Source: Lobulomyces angularis
Lineage: Eukaryota; Chytridiomycota; Chytridiomycetes; Lobulomycetales; Lobulomycetaceae
Length of the DNA: 40,316 nucleotides
NCBI GenBank assembly: GCA_027604685.1
Contig: JADHYX010000025.1
Coordinates: 2,961-43,276, forward strand
Direction of reading: 5' to 3'
Made by a program: the position numbers and the translations under genes. The notes beneath the pieces were generated by a model that ran no database searches, was not told where the DNA came from, and was given only the letters and a program-made list of their open reading frames with translations. This document shows positions 26,856 to 37,444 of this stretch, one piece after another (the stretch's first letter is position 1; every line of letters begins with the position of its first letter).

Positions 26856-28472
26856 TTAACTTGCGCCCAAAAGTTTCAAAGAATTAAATAGCTCCAAAAC
26901 GGCCTCTTTTTCTTCTCCTAAACTCATGGCGACCAGGGGTGAGTTCATAATAACTCCTAATTTTTCAATGAGTATATTGTAGTTCCCTTTTTTAGTGAAA
27001 TTTAACAAATTGTTTAAATTTGATAAATCGTTTTGGTTCATATTTTTTAAGCTCTTAAGGGCTGGCTGCTCGTAATTTTGAACTGAGTTTTGGTAATTTT
27101 GTATGGGGTGTTGCTGTTTTAAGTCTCCTTCAGTTTTATATATTACTTTTTCTAAATTATTTCGTCCAACATTTTGCAGTTGTTGGTCCTGCATGTTAAT
27201 TGCATCCACATATACAAAATTTTCATTTACTTTTAATTTAAAAAAAAAAAAACAAAGAAGAAAGAATTGAGTAAAAAAAAAAAATAAATTTTTTACCAGA
27301 GGTATTATTAATATCATATATAGCAGAGTCATGTGAGCTAAAATTGGAATAATTCATAACTCTCTCTGACTTACTGGTATTGTTAAATTTTAAATAATCA
27401 TCATTAATCATATCGTTATTGTTTACAGAGTTATATTTCATATTGGTACTGATATCATGCTGTAATTTACTATTAGGCGAATCTTGAATTACGTTGTTGT
27501 TAAAATTATTTTCATTATTAGTTAATCTAAGGTACTCTAAATCTGGAAATATCTAAAATAAAAATAAATAAATAATTAATTAATGATCACAAAAACATTT
27601 TTTATATTTCTGTATATACTTACATTGAAATTTGGAGCTTCAGAACAAGGAATTTGATATGATACAGATTCTGAAAATAGATTATTCGAATTTATTGAAG
27701 ACACTGAATTACTACGAGATATTAATGGTTGCTGTGGGGAATTAAGCAATTTTTGAGATTCCTTCATAACTAAATTGGTCTTTTTTTTTTGTTTAGTTTG
27801 AAAAAAAAAAATATTACAACGTTAATTTAAACTTTTTTAATTTGCATACTTTATTGCTCCAAGAATATTCAAATGTGTCATTTAATTTGACCACACCGTT
27901 TTGATTTCTGGTTAACTTAACTTTATTCACTTTAGCAGGACATTTTTTACACTTTTGTTGAACATCAGGCACATCAGAACAACAAAGGTTTCTTTTTACA
28001 CACCTTTTGCAAGGTCTAACCTCATCACAACTAACATCTACGATATAACAAAAAAAACCAAATTATTAACTTTTAATTTTTCTTTTATTTTTTTTGGTAA
28101 ATTACGAGCTTTTCTGCATTCTTTACAAGCTTTTGCAACTTTTTTCCTTTTTTTTTTTATTTTTACTTCTTCAGCAGTTGGAATTTTTGCTACACTATTT
28201 GCTTCATCAATAATGGGGGGAGGTGATTCAGGTATTGTGTTTGGAGAATCTACTGTAGAAAAAAATTGACCAGCAGTCAAGGAATTATCATTAAATTGAA
28301 ACAAATCTTCAATATCGTTTAAAGGACAGCCTACAGTAAACAAAATGTATTTTTTTAATTTAAAATGGAAATGATGGGGATAAGAAAGTATTTATAGTCT
28401 ATTTTAGATAATACCATCTAAAGCAAAACAAGAAGGATTTTCATTGAATTCATTAGGATTAAAATTGGTCAT
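26856..28472 (-). CDS. Zn2Cys6 fungal-type transcription factor
   Basis: Six exons (28472-28415, 28330-28106, 28037-27850, 27779-27624, 27552-27297, 27229-26856) give 418 aa. A basic stretch KIKKKRKKVAK leads into the zinc cluster: ACKECRKAHVSCDEVRPCKR followed by CVKRNLC, with six Cys spaced C-x2-C-x6-C-x5-C-x2-C-x6-C. The AHVSCDEVRPC core is that of the ERT1/RDS2-like branch. Just after it is another C-x2-C (QKCKKCPAK). The cluster is split by an intron at 28105-28038, and only splicing makes the six-Cys motif. The middle is Asn/Ser rich. The C-terminus (about 345-418) has two helices, including LIEKLGVIMNSPLVAMSL, which could be a small activation or dimer region. DNA target unknown. Domain restricted almost entirely to fungi. 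Confidence 0.88.
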
Positions 28473-28802
28473 CAAGGTATATAAAAAAAATATAAGTAAA
28501 ATTTTTCTTTAAAAAAAAAATTAAATTGGCGTAAAAAAAAAAAAAAAAAAAAATTAAGAATATAAGAATATTAAACAGCGACTTTCATCTATTTTATATT
28601 TAATATTAAAAGCATTAGCAAAAGAATGATAAAATAACAAATTCTTCACAGAATCTGCACACCTTATAATAATGGATAAGATTTTGAATCATTTTAACAA
28701 TTATTAATGTAATACTACAAACAATCAAAAACTTAATATAAAATTAAAAAAAAGAAAAAATAATTCAAGAATTGAGGAAGACGGCTGGTTAACAATCACA
28801 AT
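28473..28802. other. intergenic spacer between zinc-cluster and LRR genes
   Basis: A 330-bp A+T-rich gap between two minus-strand genes, with no open frame of note. It must hold the zinc-cluster promoter. Confidence 0.6.
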
Positions 28803-29804
28803 TTACTCAATTCCGAAATGCTTCAAATCCAATCTAGGTCTTATGCCAATACTTCCATCTTTACATAATGGCTTCCAAATCCATTTATGGCAGCCATTTT
28901 GAATTTTTCTTATCGCGTTAATCTTAGTTCTATGTCTTTTCCTTAACAGTTTTTGAAACCTCTTAATTGCCTGGTATCCTAGTAAGGAAAAATTTACTCT
29001 ATTGTAAGGTACATTGTCCACCTGAATAAGTGGAACTTCATCATATAGAAATTCAACTAAACCCATCGGTAAATTTTCAATTTTTGTTATTTGATTATTG
29101 GTACAGCAAAACTTTTTTAATGCGTCTGGTAGATTTTCAATTTTCGTTATCTGATTTTTATTGCAAGTAAATTTTGTCAATGAAAGCGGTAAATTTTCAA
29201 TTTTTGAAATCAAATTACTCTCGCAGTAAAAAATTCTTAATGATTTTGGTAAATTTTCAATTTTGGTTATATTATTGGTATAGCAATCAAGCTCTTGCAA
29301 AAAATTTGGAACATTTTCAATTTTGGATATTTGATTATTAAAACAAACAAATTTTATTAACGATGATGGTAAATTTTCCATCTTTTTTATATCATTTGAG
29401 CAGCAATGAAATTCTCTTAAAGATTTAGGTAGATTTTGAATTTTTTGAACTAGATTGTTACTGCAGTCCAAATATTGTAAAGAATTAGGCAAATTTTCAA
29501 TAACGGCTATTAAGTTCCATGAAATGTCCAAGTATTGTATTGAATAAGGTAAGTCTGTTATTACTTTGATCTGATTTTGATTACAATCCAGTCTTTTGAG
29601 AAGCTTGGGTAAATTTTCAATTTTTTTTATTAAATTCCATGAACAGTTAAAATCCAGTAAGCTCTCTGGTAAGTTTTCCATTTCACTTATCAGATTTTGA
29701 GCACAACTATACTTTTGCAAGCCTGCGGGTAAATCACCTATACTGTTTAGTTGCGAATTTGAACAATCTAATGTATATAATACACTAGTAGAATTTCCAA
29801 ACAT
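28803..29804 (-). CDS. intronless leucine-rich repeat protein, 20-residue LPxSL/Cys repeats
   Basis: A single open frame of 333 aa. About 13 tandem repeats of 20 residues follow the pattern Lxx(L/F)xCxxNxIxKIENLPxS, for example KKFCCTNNQITKIENLP and RIFYCESNLISKIENLP. The 20-aa unit with a central Leu-Pro resembles the short LRR class of bacterial effectors and giant-virus or protist proteins more than the 24-aa animal/fungal type. One Cys per repeat would form a ladder on the inner face. After residue about 255 a basic, non-repeat tail follows (FQKLLRKRHRTKINAIRKIQ, then CHKWIWKPLCKDGSIGIRPR). There is no signal peptide or TM. It is the only clearly intronless gene in a window averaging over six introns per gene, consistent with recent gain by transfer or retroposition. 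Function is probably protein binding. Confidence 0.8.
   Translation of the reverse strand: MFGNSTSVLYTLDCSNSQLNSIGDLPAGLQKYSCAQNLISEMENLPESLLDFNCSWNLIKKIENLPKLLKRLDCNQNQIKVITDLPYSIQYLDISWNLIAVIENLPNSLQYLDCSNNLVQKIQNLPKSLREFHCCSNDIKKMENLPSSLIKFVCFNNQISKIENVPNFLQELDCYTNNITKIENLPKSLRIFYCESNLISKIENLPLSLTKFTCNKNQITKIENLPDALKKFCCTNNQITKIENLPMGLVEFLYDEVPLIQVDNVPYNRVNFSLLGYQAIKRFQKLLRKRHRTKINAIRKIQNGCHKWIWKPLCKDGSIGIRPRLDLKHFGIE
28935..29793 (-). repeat. in-gene tandem repeat, about 13 x 60 bp (LRR units)
   Basis: Period of 60 nt visible on the plus strand as the recurring word GGTAAATTTTCAATTTTTG-like at about 29070, 29130, 29190, 29250 and so on. Copies 9-12 are most alike, suggesting recent local duplication; the outer units are more divergent. 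Confidence 0.75.
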
Positions 29805-30486
29805 TGTAAATACGATTAATAAAGTCGTTTTTATTGTTAAAAATAAAATTATACAGAAGTCAAACTGTTTAGTAAAACTTTCAGAAATAAATATTTGTAG
29901 TGTATTAATTTAAATATTTTATTTTCTTGTAAGCCAGTGAGTTAGTTTGTTAACATAACAGAATGATTACCAAAAGAAGTAACAGTATGAAATGTATAAA
30001 AATTTGTTTTTTTTTTTTTTTTAATGGTCAAAAAAATAAAAAGCCCAGTGAGACCTCTCACATTTATATGCAACCAAAACCAGTCTTCGAACTAGATTAA
30101 TCTAGCAAATAGATTATTTGGTAACACCTGCCTCCATAAAGTAGGTAAATATTGTTAAAAATAGAAGCTTTTTTCATTATCAAATTTAACAAACATCTAT
30201 TCTGTATATTATATACATATATCAAATCTGATACCTTAGTTTATCAGACTATGGAAATTATTTTATTCTGCATAAAATTTTAATTTTTTTTTTTTAATCA
30301 TTTTTATTGATTAAAGGTGTATTTTGCCTGCTCAGATTATTTTTATTTGCAACAAATATTTTAATTAAACTATTCATATTTCCTGTTCTTTTTTTTTTTC
30401 ACAAAAAAAATACTGATTCTATTTACATCATAATAATTAAGAAAACTGCAGTTTAATAATCGGAATACTAAATAAATACTAAACTT
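29805..30486. other. intergenic spacer
   Basis: A 682-bp gap holding the LRR promoter and the 3' flank of the DUF1295 gene. Composition is moderate from 30040 to 30250, otherwise A/T runs. No gene or RNA was recognised. Confidence 0.55.
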
Positions 30487-31543
30487 CTACTCAGTTTTTT
30501 TTGATGATAACTTTTTCTGTGGCCACAAGAAAAATTTACTGGTGGTTCTTGTATAAAACTTGTAATCTGAAAAAAAATTAGAAAAAATTATCAATGCAAA
30601 TATTTTCAGATTCTAGTTAACTTTAAAATGTTATATTACCTTCTCTGTGACCATATTTTTTATTTGCACTTTTTTCCAAGAGCTTCACCCCAGAGATATT
30701 GATAATCAAATGAGCAACAAAAATCGGTGATATAACACTATAAAAAAATAGAACATAACAAATATATTCATTAAAACTAAGGATTTTCTTAGTATTTATT
30801 TAATTACCTTGCTAATTGCCAAGAGTCTTGAAAACCGTTAACACAAAATAAAAATAGCCCAAACCAAAGAGTAATTTCACCGTTATAATTCGCATACCTG
30901 CTATACTTCCATATCCCAGTGTTAACAAAATCATCTGGATGTAAAGTCTTGAATTTATTTTTTTGGGAATCAGCTATTACTTCTACTCCAAAACCAAAGA
31001 TCCACATTGCTAATCCAATAAAATCTAAAGTTGACAAGGGATTTTGTTTTGAGTTATTTCCCAAAACAATGTATACAGGCAGAGCAGTTAAAAATATCCA
31101 TACTCCTTGCATAAACCAAGGTATCGCAAAAGTAAGTGAATTTTTTTTAAACTTATCAAATCTATTGTGAATCAATAATTAGAAGACAATTGAATTTTTA
31201 TAAAAAAATTTATTTTACTACCTTTTATCTTCACCCAACTTTAATATTCTTGAAAATAGCATTGCTCCCAATCTAGTAGACCAGGTAACTACTAAAGCGG
31301 AAGCAATGAGTTGACGTGGGTGTAAGGAGTCTTTTCTTAACAAAGAGCTTAATGTACATGCTAAAAAAGTTAAACAGCCGCTTAGATCATATGCTATTTC
31401 GGTTCTTTTTGCAAGAGCTAAAAGTTGTGAGATGGAATTAAACTTGTGACTTGTTTAATCCTACCAGAAACCACATAGAAACCAAATTGAATTCCAAAGT
31501 CTAGCTTTAGAGTAAACTTTAAAGATTCCATTAAAAATGACAT
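30487..31543 (-). CDS. DUF1295 / steroid 5-alpha-reductase-like membrane protein
   Basis: Five exons (31543-31465, 31417-31222, 31161-30808, 30737-30640, 30566-30487) give 268 aa, close to the usual DUF1295 length. Several hydrophobic helices are present. Family marks: ALVVTWSTRLGAMLFSRILK then EDKRFDKFKKN, PWFMQGVWIFLTALPV, MWIFGFGVEVIADSQKNKFK, NTGIWKYSRYANYNGEITLW and a terminal YKFYTRTTSKFFLWPQKK. The DUF1295 signature usually reads SRHPNYFGE; here it is SRYANYNGE. Relatives reduce sterol or lipid double bonds or methylate lipids at the ER with NADPH or SAM, but this branch has no agreed substrate. The basic KKLSSKKTE end could serve as an ER-retention type tail. Membrane family call is firm, reaction unknown. 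Confidence 0.85.
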
Positions 31544-31705
31544 TTTAATTAGTATGATGTTTTTTGAAAATTTCTAAAAGGGGAAAAAAAATTTTCTTCA
31601 TTCACTTTTTTTTTTTTTTTTTTTTTAACAGAATTGCCACTTAAATTCATAGTTTTCTTTCACTAAATAACTTACTGTAACTTACTTTGTTCAGCCTTTA
31701 TTTCC

Positions 31706-33586
31706 ATGAACGAACATGGCTCCAGACTTCGACCGTCGTTGAAAGAACATAAATTAAAAAAATTAATTAAAATCACCAAGCAAAAAGCAAGAAGTGGTAA
31801 AAATTAAACTAATTTCATTCAGGTTTTTAATTAACAAACATTAATCGTAATTTTTTTTTTATTTGTCAAATACAATTAAAAAAGAATTACTTTCTGAAAA
31901 AGATTGGCAAAAAAAGAATTACCGTCAAATGTCAACATTTACGGACATTACATACAAAGGCAACGTAAAAGTAATTGATTATGACAAATATTCAATAGAT
32001 AAATTTGAAAGAAAATTTGAACTGTTGTGCAGACCGTGTGTAATTTTAAATGCAACTTCAAAGTGGAAGGCTAATGAAAAATGGAATACTTTGGATCTCT
32101 GTAAAAAGTAACAAAGATTTTTTATTATTATTATTTTTAAATTTTTTTGTGATAGTTATAATAATGAAAAATTCAAAATTGGGGAAGATGACGACGGAGA
32201 CAATGTTTATTTATCAATGAAATATTTTTTGCACTATTCATTTAGTGAAGAAGGACTTAAAGGTTTGATAAAATTAAAAAATATTTTAAATTACTTCTTT
32301 CATTCAGATGATTCTCCCTTGTACATTTTTGGTATTTTATAGTTTTATGATTTTTGTTAACTTTTATGAAATAGATTCTGGATTTGCTGAAAGAAAGTCA
32401 AATAATACTGCTGATTCCTTAAAAAATAGAAAAAAAAACAAAAATAATGAAGAAATTAACGGCAATGGAAAGCGGAAATTAACTTCTACTGACAAAAAAT
32501 ACAAGTCCTTGTCACCTTCTACATTATTAGAAGATTTTGAAGTTCCAAAATATTTTACAGATGACCTTTTTCAGCTTGCTGGTTAAAAATTTTAATTTTT
32601 TTTTTTTTTCTTTTTAACATTTTATTTAATACAGGAGAAAGAAGAAGGCCACCATATCGCTGGATGGTAATAGGGGGAGCTAGATCTGGCACAGGAATTC
32701 ATCAAGACCCACTAGGTACGTCGGCATGGAACGCTTTAGTCACTGGGCATAAGAGATGGATTCTTTTTCCACCAAACGTCTCCAAAGAGATTGTTGATCC
32801 TGGAAGACTTGGTGATAGAGAAGGAATTACCTGGTTTGTAGTAAAAGCATTGGGACTTTTTTACTTAAAAATCAATATTTTAGGTTTGTAAAAATGTGGG
32901 ATAAGTTTCAACAACCTTCGGCAGTATTACCGGGCAAAACTTTTGGAGAAGAACTAGGTAAATTCATTTTTTGAGTTATTTAATTTCAATTTTAAACCTT
33001 CAAATAAAGGCATGATTTCCTTCGTTCAAGGTCCAAATGAGGTTGTTTTTGTTCCATCTGGATGTAAGATAAAAACTTAAAATGATTTCTAAATTAAATT
33101 TTTGAAAGGGTATCACTGTGTTATCAATTGTGATTTTACTATTGCGGTTACTCAAAATTTCTGTTCTTTTGCAAATTTAGATATTGTTTGGTTAAAGACC
33201 AGGTATATATTTTTTTACATTTCTCAATTTTATCATGAATTAATAAAAATAGAAATAGTAGACCAAAATTAGCTAACAAGATACTAAAAGAATTGAAGCG
33301 CCTGAGTGAGAAAGAAAACTTGAAAGATAGAAACATTCCTAGAAGTTTAAGGCATCATTCTGCGGACAAGTTTAAAAAATGCATTAAAACTTTGCAGGAG
33401 TTGAGTACGATACCAGATTTATTTACTTCAAGTAGTGATTCCTCAAGTTCCTCTTCCAGTTCTTTTTCAAGTTCAGATGGTGATAATGAAAATTTTGATA
33501 CAGAGAGTGAATCTGATGTTAATGGGACTTGTTTTTGTAAAAAATGCAAAATATTGAGAAAAAAAAGAGTCAAACTACTTGAGTGA
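31706..33586 (+). CDS. JMJD6-like JmjC 2-oxoglutarate oxygenase
   Basis: Ten exons (31706-31796, 31885-32107, 32156-32262, 32308-32331, 32375-32581, 32635-32833, 32884-32957, 33010-33063, 33109-33202, 33253-33586) give 468 aa. The order of blocks follows animal JMJD6: an N-terminal basic helix and [138 protein letters not shown]. The Fe(II) ligands are H and D of HQD and the later His of WYHCV, and the 2-oxoglutarate Lys is in GHKRW. Such enzymes hydroxylate lysines of splicing and nuclear proteins. It differs from the usual form by a Lys/Asn-rich insertion of about 40 aa after FAERK and a Ser-rich acidic C-terminus ending in a CFCKKCK motif. Nuclear location is inferred from basic patches. 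Confidence 0.92.
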
Positions 33587-34163
33587 GATTCACTAACCAT
33601 TTTTTTTTTTTTTTATTTTTAATACTTATTTAATTAATTTATTACCTTTTTTTTTTTTTTAACTTTTAATTTACTATACATAAATTTTTTCAGTTAAAAA
33701 TACAAAATAGTTTCGTTTAGGATTTAAATTTTTTCTTCCGTTAAATGGGAAATACAAGTTCTTGAAACAAAAAAAAAAAGTGAAAAAAAAAAAAAATTGG
33801 AATAATTGAGGTGGTGCAATAACATTCAAAAAAATATTGACTTTGAAGCAGGTTTCAAAATGCTGAATGTAAATTATACAATGACTAGTTTAACATTAAT
33901 TCCAAAACGCGAAATTATCAGTTGAAATTGGTGCAGATCAAATTAAAAAGAATTTTATTAATGTTTTTTTTTCCTTTCATTTTTTAATAAAACGGTTTTG
34001 AGATTAAATTTTTTCAGTTTTTTTTATTGTTTTTTTTTTTTTGGATCAAATGGCAAATTCAATTTTACACACGAGTAATTTAAAAAATAAAAAAAATATA
34101 AAATAAAAAAGATTTTTTTGCAACAAAACCTATTCTAAGCAAAAAACATCATTAAAATTTTTA
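33587..34163. other. intergenic spacer
   Basis: A 577-bp A+T-rich gap between two plus-strand genes, with repeated poly-T and poly-A. No coding frame is seen. It holds the promoter of the SYLF-SH3 gene. Confidence 0.6.
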
Positions 34164-36139
34164 ATGGCAAAAGATATCAAATTTAATTCTCCTCTTCCTG
34201 AAAATTTGCAAGGCGAATGTAAGAAGGTACCTCAGAAATAAAAGTAAATGGAGTTGAAGTTGAAAATTGGCTTTTTTTTTTTTTAGGCTGTATCGATTTT
34301 AGAGCATCTTATAAAAGCTAAAACTTCTGAAGTGGATGCAACTTTTATACCAAAAAAAATTTTAGGTATTGGTTTCTTTAAGTTGAAAAAATTTTTATTT
34401 ACAATTAAAAAAAAAAAAACCAACAACTTTTGTATAGAAAATGCAAAAGGTGTAGCTGTCATTTCAATTTTAAAAGCTGGTTTTGGCTGGTCAGGAAGAG
34501 CTGGCTCTGGTTTAGTGGTGGCTAGATTGGGAGATGGACGATGGAGTGCACCAAGTAAAGTTTACCATTATTATCAAATTTTTATTATATTGTTATTTTT
34601 TTTTCTTAATTTTTTACAGGCTGTATTGGTGTAGCTGGCGTAGGATTTGGAGGTATTTTTTTTTTGTTACAAAATTTTTAATTCAGTATTTATTTTCTTT
34701 TTTTTTTTTTTTTTCAATTTAATAGCACAAATTGGAGGTACCTTTATTATATCAAATATATGTAGATATGTTTCTTACTTTATTTTTTGAAATTTTTTTT
34801 ACAGCTCAACTTACAGATTGCGTTTTTATATTAAATACTCCAGACGCTGTAAAAGGTTTGAAGTTTAGAAATTTTTGGAATTTTTTAACACCATTTCTTT
34901 TTTTTCCTGAAGCTTTTTCTCATGGTGGTAACGTTACCGTTGGTGGTAATCTCTCAGTTGCCGCTGGTCCAGTCGGAAGGTGAGTTGAATTTTATATATC
35001 TATTTCTTTTATACAGTAATATTTAGGCAAGCTGAAGCAGGTGGAAGTTTTGCAAACTTTGCTCCTGTGTACTCTTATTCTAAAGTATTTTTATTTTTAT
35101 CTTATTATTTGCTTTATTAATGCATCATACAATTATAGTCTAAAGGTCTATTCGCAGGTGTTTCCTTAGAAGGCTCAGTCTTTATAGCTAGAAAAGATGC
35201 TAATGAAAAATTTTATCGTATTATTTTATTTTTATTTTGTCTTTTTATGTAAAAATTACAATTCCAGATTCAAAAATTTCACCTGCTGAAATTTTGGAGG
35301 GAAAAGTGGAACCTCCTGTTGAAGCTGAAGCATTATATAGAATTTTAAATATTAAGTTTGGATCGACACCAGTAGGTTCGTCAGAAGCCTTGTCGCATAA
35401 TAATTATGATGGATCACATGAGGATAGGGTGGTAGATAGAAGAACATCATGGGCTTCAGGTACTCCCAGTTCTGTACATCATTCACAAAGCCCTTCGCGT
35501 TACAGTACATGCCCATCCACAGTTGATTATAGTACTAGTGCTGATCCAGTGCCGTACACTTATCAAGGTTTTTTAAAATATTTATTAATTGAAATATATA
35601 GTTTACAGTTGTTTTTTTTCTTTTTAATCCTAGATTTTTTAAACAAGGAAGTATCCAAAACTGGTTCAAATTCAACTCCAGTATTAAATCGAAATAGTAA
35701 TTATTTACCAAATTCAGCTTCGTATACCTCAAACACTTACTCGGCTACTCCAGATAATTATCCATTAAAAACTTCAGAAAAACAAGATTACAAACGAACA
35801 TCAGCACCTCCACCACCTCCAAGGTAAATATCCTTTTTAAATTTAAATTTTTTTGGAATAACTTTTTTTTTTTTTATTGTACAGGTACGTTCCAAGAAGT
35901 TCTGTAGAGATGGTGGAAGCTTTATACAGTTTTCAAGGGCAAAAAGACACAGATTTAAGTTTTGAAAAAGGCGATCTTATTGAGGTAGTTAAGAAGACTG
36001 CTTCCGATAATGATTGGTATAAATTTAAAAAATTGTATAATTTTGAATTTTGTTAATTTTTTTTTTTTCGTTTAGGTGGAAAGGTCGATTAAATGGAAAG
36101 GAAGGGGATTTTCCTGCTAATTATGTTAAAAAACACTAA
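34164..36139 (+). CDS. SYLF domain plus SH3 adaptor (Ysc84/Lsb3/SH3YL1 family), 13 exons
   Basis: Exons: 34164-34226, 34287-34365, 34438-34554, 34620-34652, 34726-34737, 34805-34855, 34913-34979, 35027-35084, 35139-35217, 35268-35567, 35634-35823, 35885-36016, 36076-36139; 414 aa. The SYLF lipid- and actin-binding domain (about 1-215) shows PENLQGECKKAVSILEHLIK, FIPKKILENAKGVAVISILK, GFGWSGRAGSGLVVARL, GDGRWSAPSCIGVAGVGFGA, LTDCVFILNTPDAVKAF, GGNLSVAAGPVGRQAEAGG and SYSKSKGLFAGVSLEGS. A Ser/Tyr/Pro-rich linker ends in SAPPPPPRY. A C-terminal SH3 (about 358-414) reads MVEALYSFQGQKDTDLSFEK, GDLIEVV, DNDWWKGRLNGKEGDFPANY. In yeast the homologues work at endocytic actin patches. The 12-nt exon (34726-34737) is needed to keep VGFGAQIGAQLTD in frame. 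Very sure. Confidence 0.95.
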
Positions 36140-36664
36140 AGTCTTTTTTTTGAAGTGGAGCAAAAAAATTATTGTGCATTATGAAGTAAAAGGATTGTTT
36201 TTAGTTTATAAATTTAAATAATAAAAAAAAAAATATACTGCACTATATACATCTTTGTACATTTTTAAAGTGAGGAAATTTTATTGACTCAAGATTATAA
36301 AATCAGTGTTTTTTTAATTCGAAATTTTAAATCCAAAAATTGCAAATAAAACTGTTATGAAAATAATTCCTTTTGCGTTATTAACTTTCAATGAAAAAAA
36401 AATTTATTTTGTTTGTAAGTAAAAAAAAAATAGAATTTTTTAACCTTCTTTAATTTCAAATTTTTTTTTTTTTTTTTGGAAAATTTTTTTTTTTCTTTTA
36501 ATCAAGCTTCAAAAAGTTCAAAAAAAAAAAAAATATATTTTGATAATAATAATAAAAATTAAAGCAGGAATAATATACCCTTTTTTTTTTTTTAATAAAA
36601 TAATTAAAAAAAAATAAAATAAAATAAAGTAAGAAAAAAAAAAAAAAAAAATTTAATAAAAATT
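36140..36664. other. intergenic spacer
   Basis: A 525-bp gap, almost entirely A/T homopolymers, with no gene. It holds the 3' end of the SYLF-SH3 transcript and the promoter of the RING gene. Confidence 0.6.
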
Positions 36665-37229
36665 ATGGAAAATAACTCGACGGATTCTTTAAAAAGAGGA
36701 GATATATCAGCTTTAATTCAAACTTACTTTTTCGCATTTGGGACTTCACTTTTTTTGATAATCTTGTTTTCCTCGATAATTTTACGTTTTCAATCTTTTT
36801 TAAGAAATAAACTACACACTTTAAATTTAAAGGAATTAAAAAGGTTTAAAGTTTATAGAGTAAAAACTCTACGACAGGGTCAAATTGAAGACCAGCGACA
36901 TTCGACCGATTGTAATCAAACTTTTGAAACCGATCATCACTATTTTTCTTATATTGAAGAGGACCAAGAAAATGTTTTAGATTTATTTTTGGAAAATTTA
37001 AAAGATGTGAAATGTTGTATTTGTTTGGAAGATTTTAAGGTAAATGACAGATTGAGAATTTTGAGTTGTGATCATGTTTTTCACAGAAATTGTGTAGGCA
37101 AGATTTTCTTTTTTTTGTTTTTTTTTATTTTTTTATTTTTTTCTTTAAGATATATGGTTATTGGATTTTTCAGATACTTGTCCTCTCTGCTTGAGATCGT
37201 TGAAAAATCCATATCTTTCTTGCTGTTAA
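36665..37229 (+). CDS. small membrane RING-H2 finger protein (putative E3 ubiquitin ligase)
   Basis: Two exons (36665-37097, 37150-37229) give 170 aa. One TM segment (about 23-43, FFAFGTSLFLIILFSSIILR) is followed by a cytosolic linker and a RING-H2: CCICLEDFKVNDRLRILSCD, HVFHRNCVD, IWLLDFSDTCPLCLRS. All eight ligands are present in C-x2-C...C-x-H-x2-H-x2-C...C-x2-C order. The second exon supplies the conserved IW and the last CPLC. The intron (37098-37149) begins GCAAGA and ends TTTAAG, so it appears to be GC-AG; the nearby GT at 37092 would delete conserved Cys-Val. If unspliced, the RING is destroyed. TM plus RING-H2 is the layout of Goliath/ATL-type ligases acting on endomembranes. Substrate unknown. 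Confidence 0.82.
37098..37149 (+). other. probable GC-AG intron
   Basis: Donor GTAG|GCAAGA and acceptor CTTTAAG|AT. Removal joins CV to DIWL, the RING consensus. It is the only non-GT donor among about 109 introns modelled here. Confidence 0.65.
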
Positions 37230-37444
37230 AAAAAAAAAAAAGAAAAATAAAGATTTTTAATTTTTATTTTGATTTTTAATTTTGATTTTTTTTTTTTTTT
37301 CATCAAGTTTCACTAAATTAATTTTGATTTTTGTTCAAATACCAAAAAAAAAAAATGTATTTATATTCATTCTAATAAGAAATCATTTTTATTATTTTTA
37401 TATCAAGTTTTTAATTTTCTTTTTTTTAAATATAATTATCGTTT

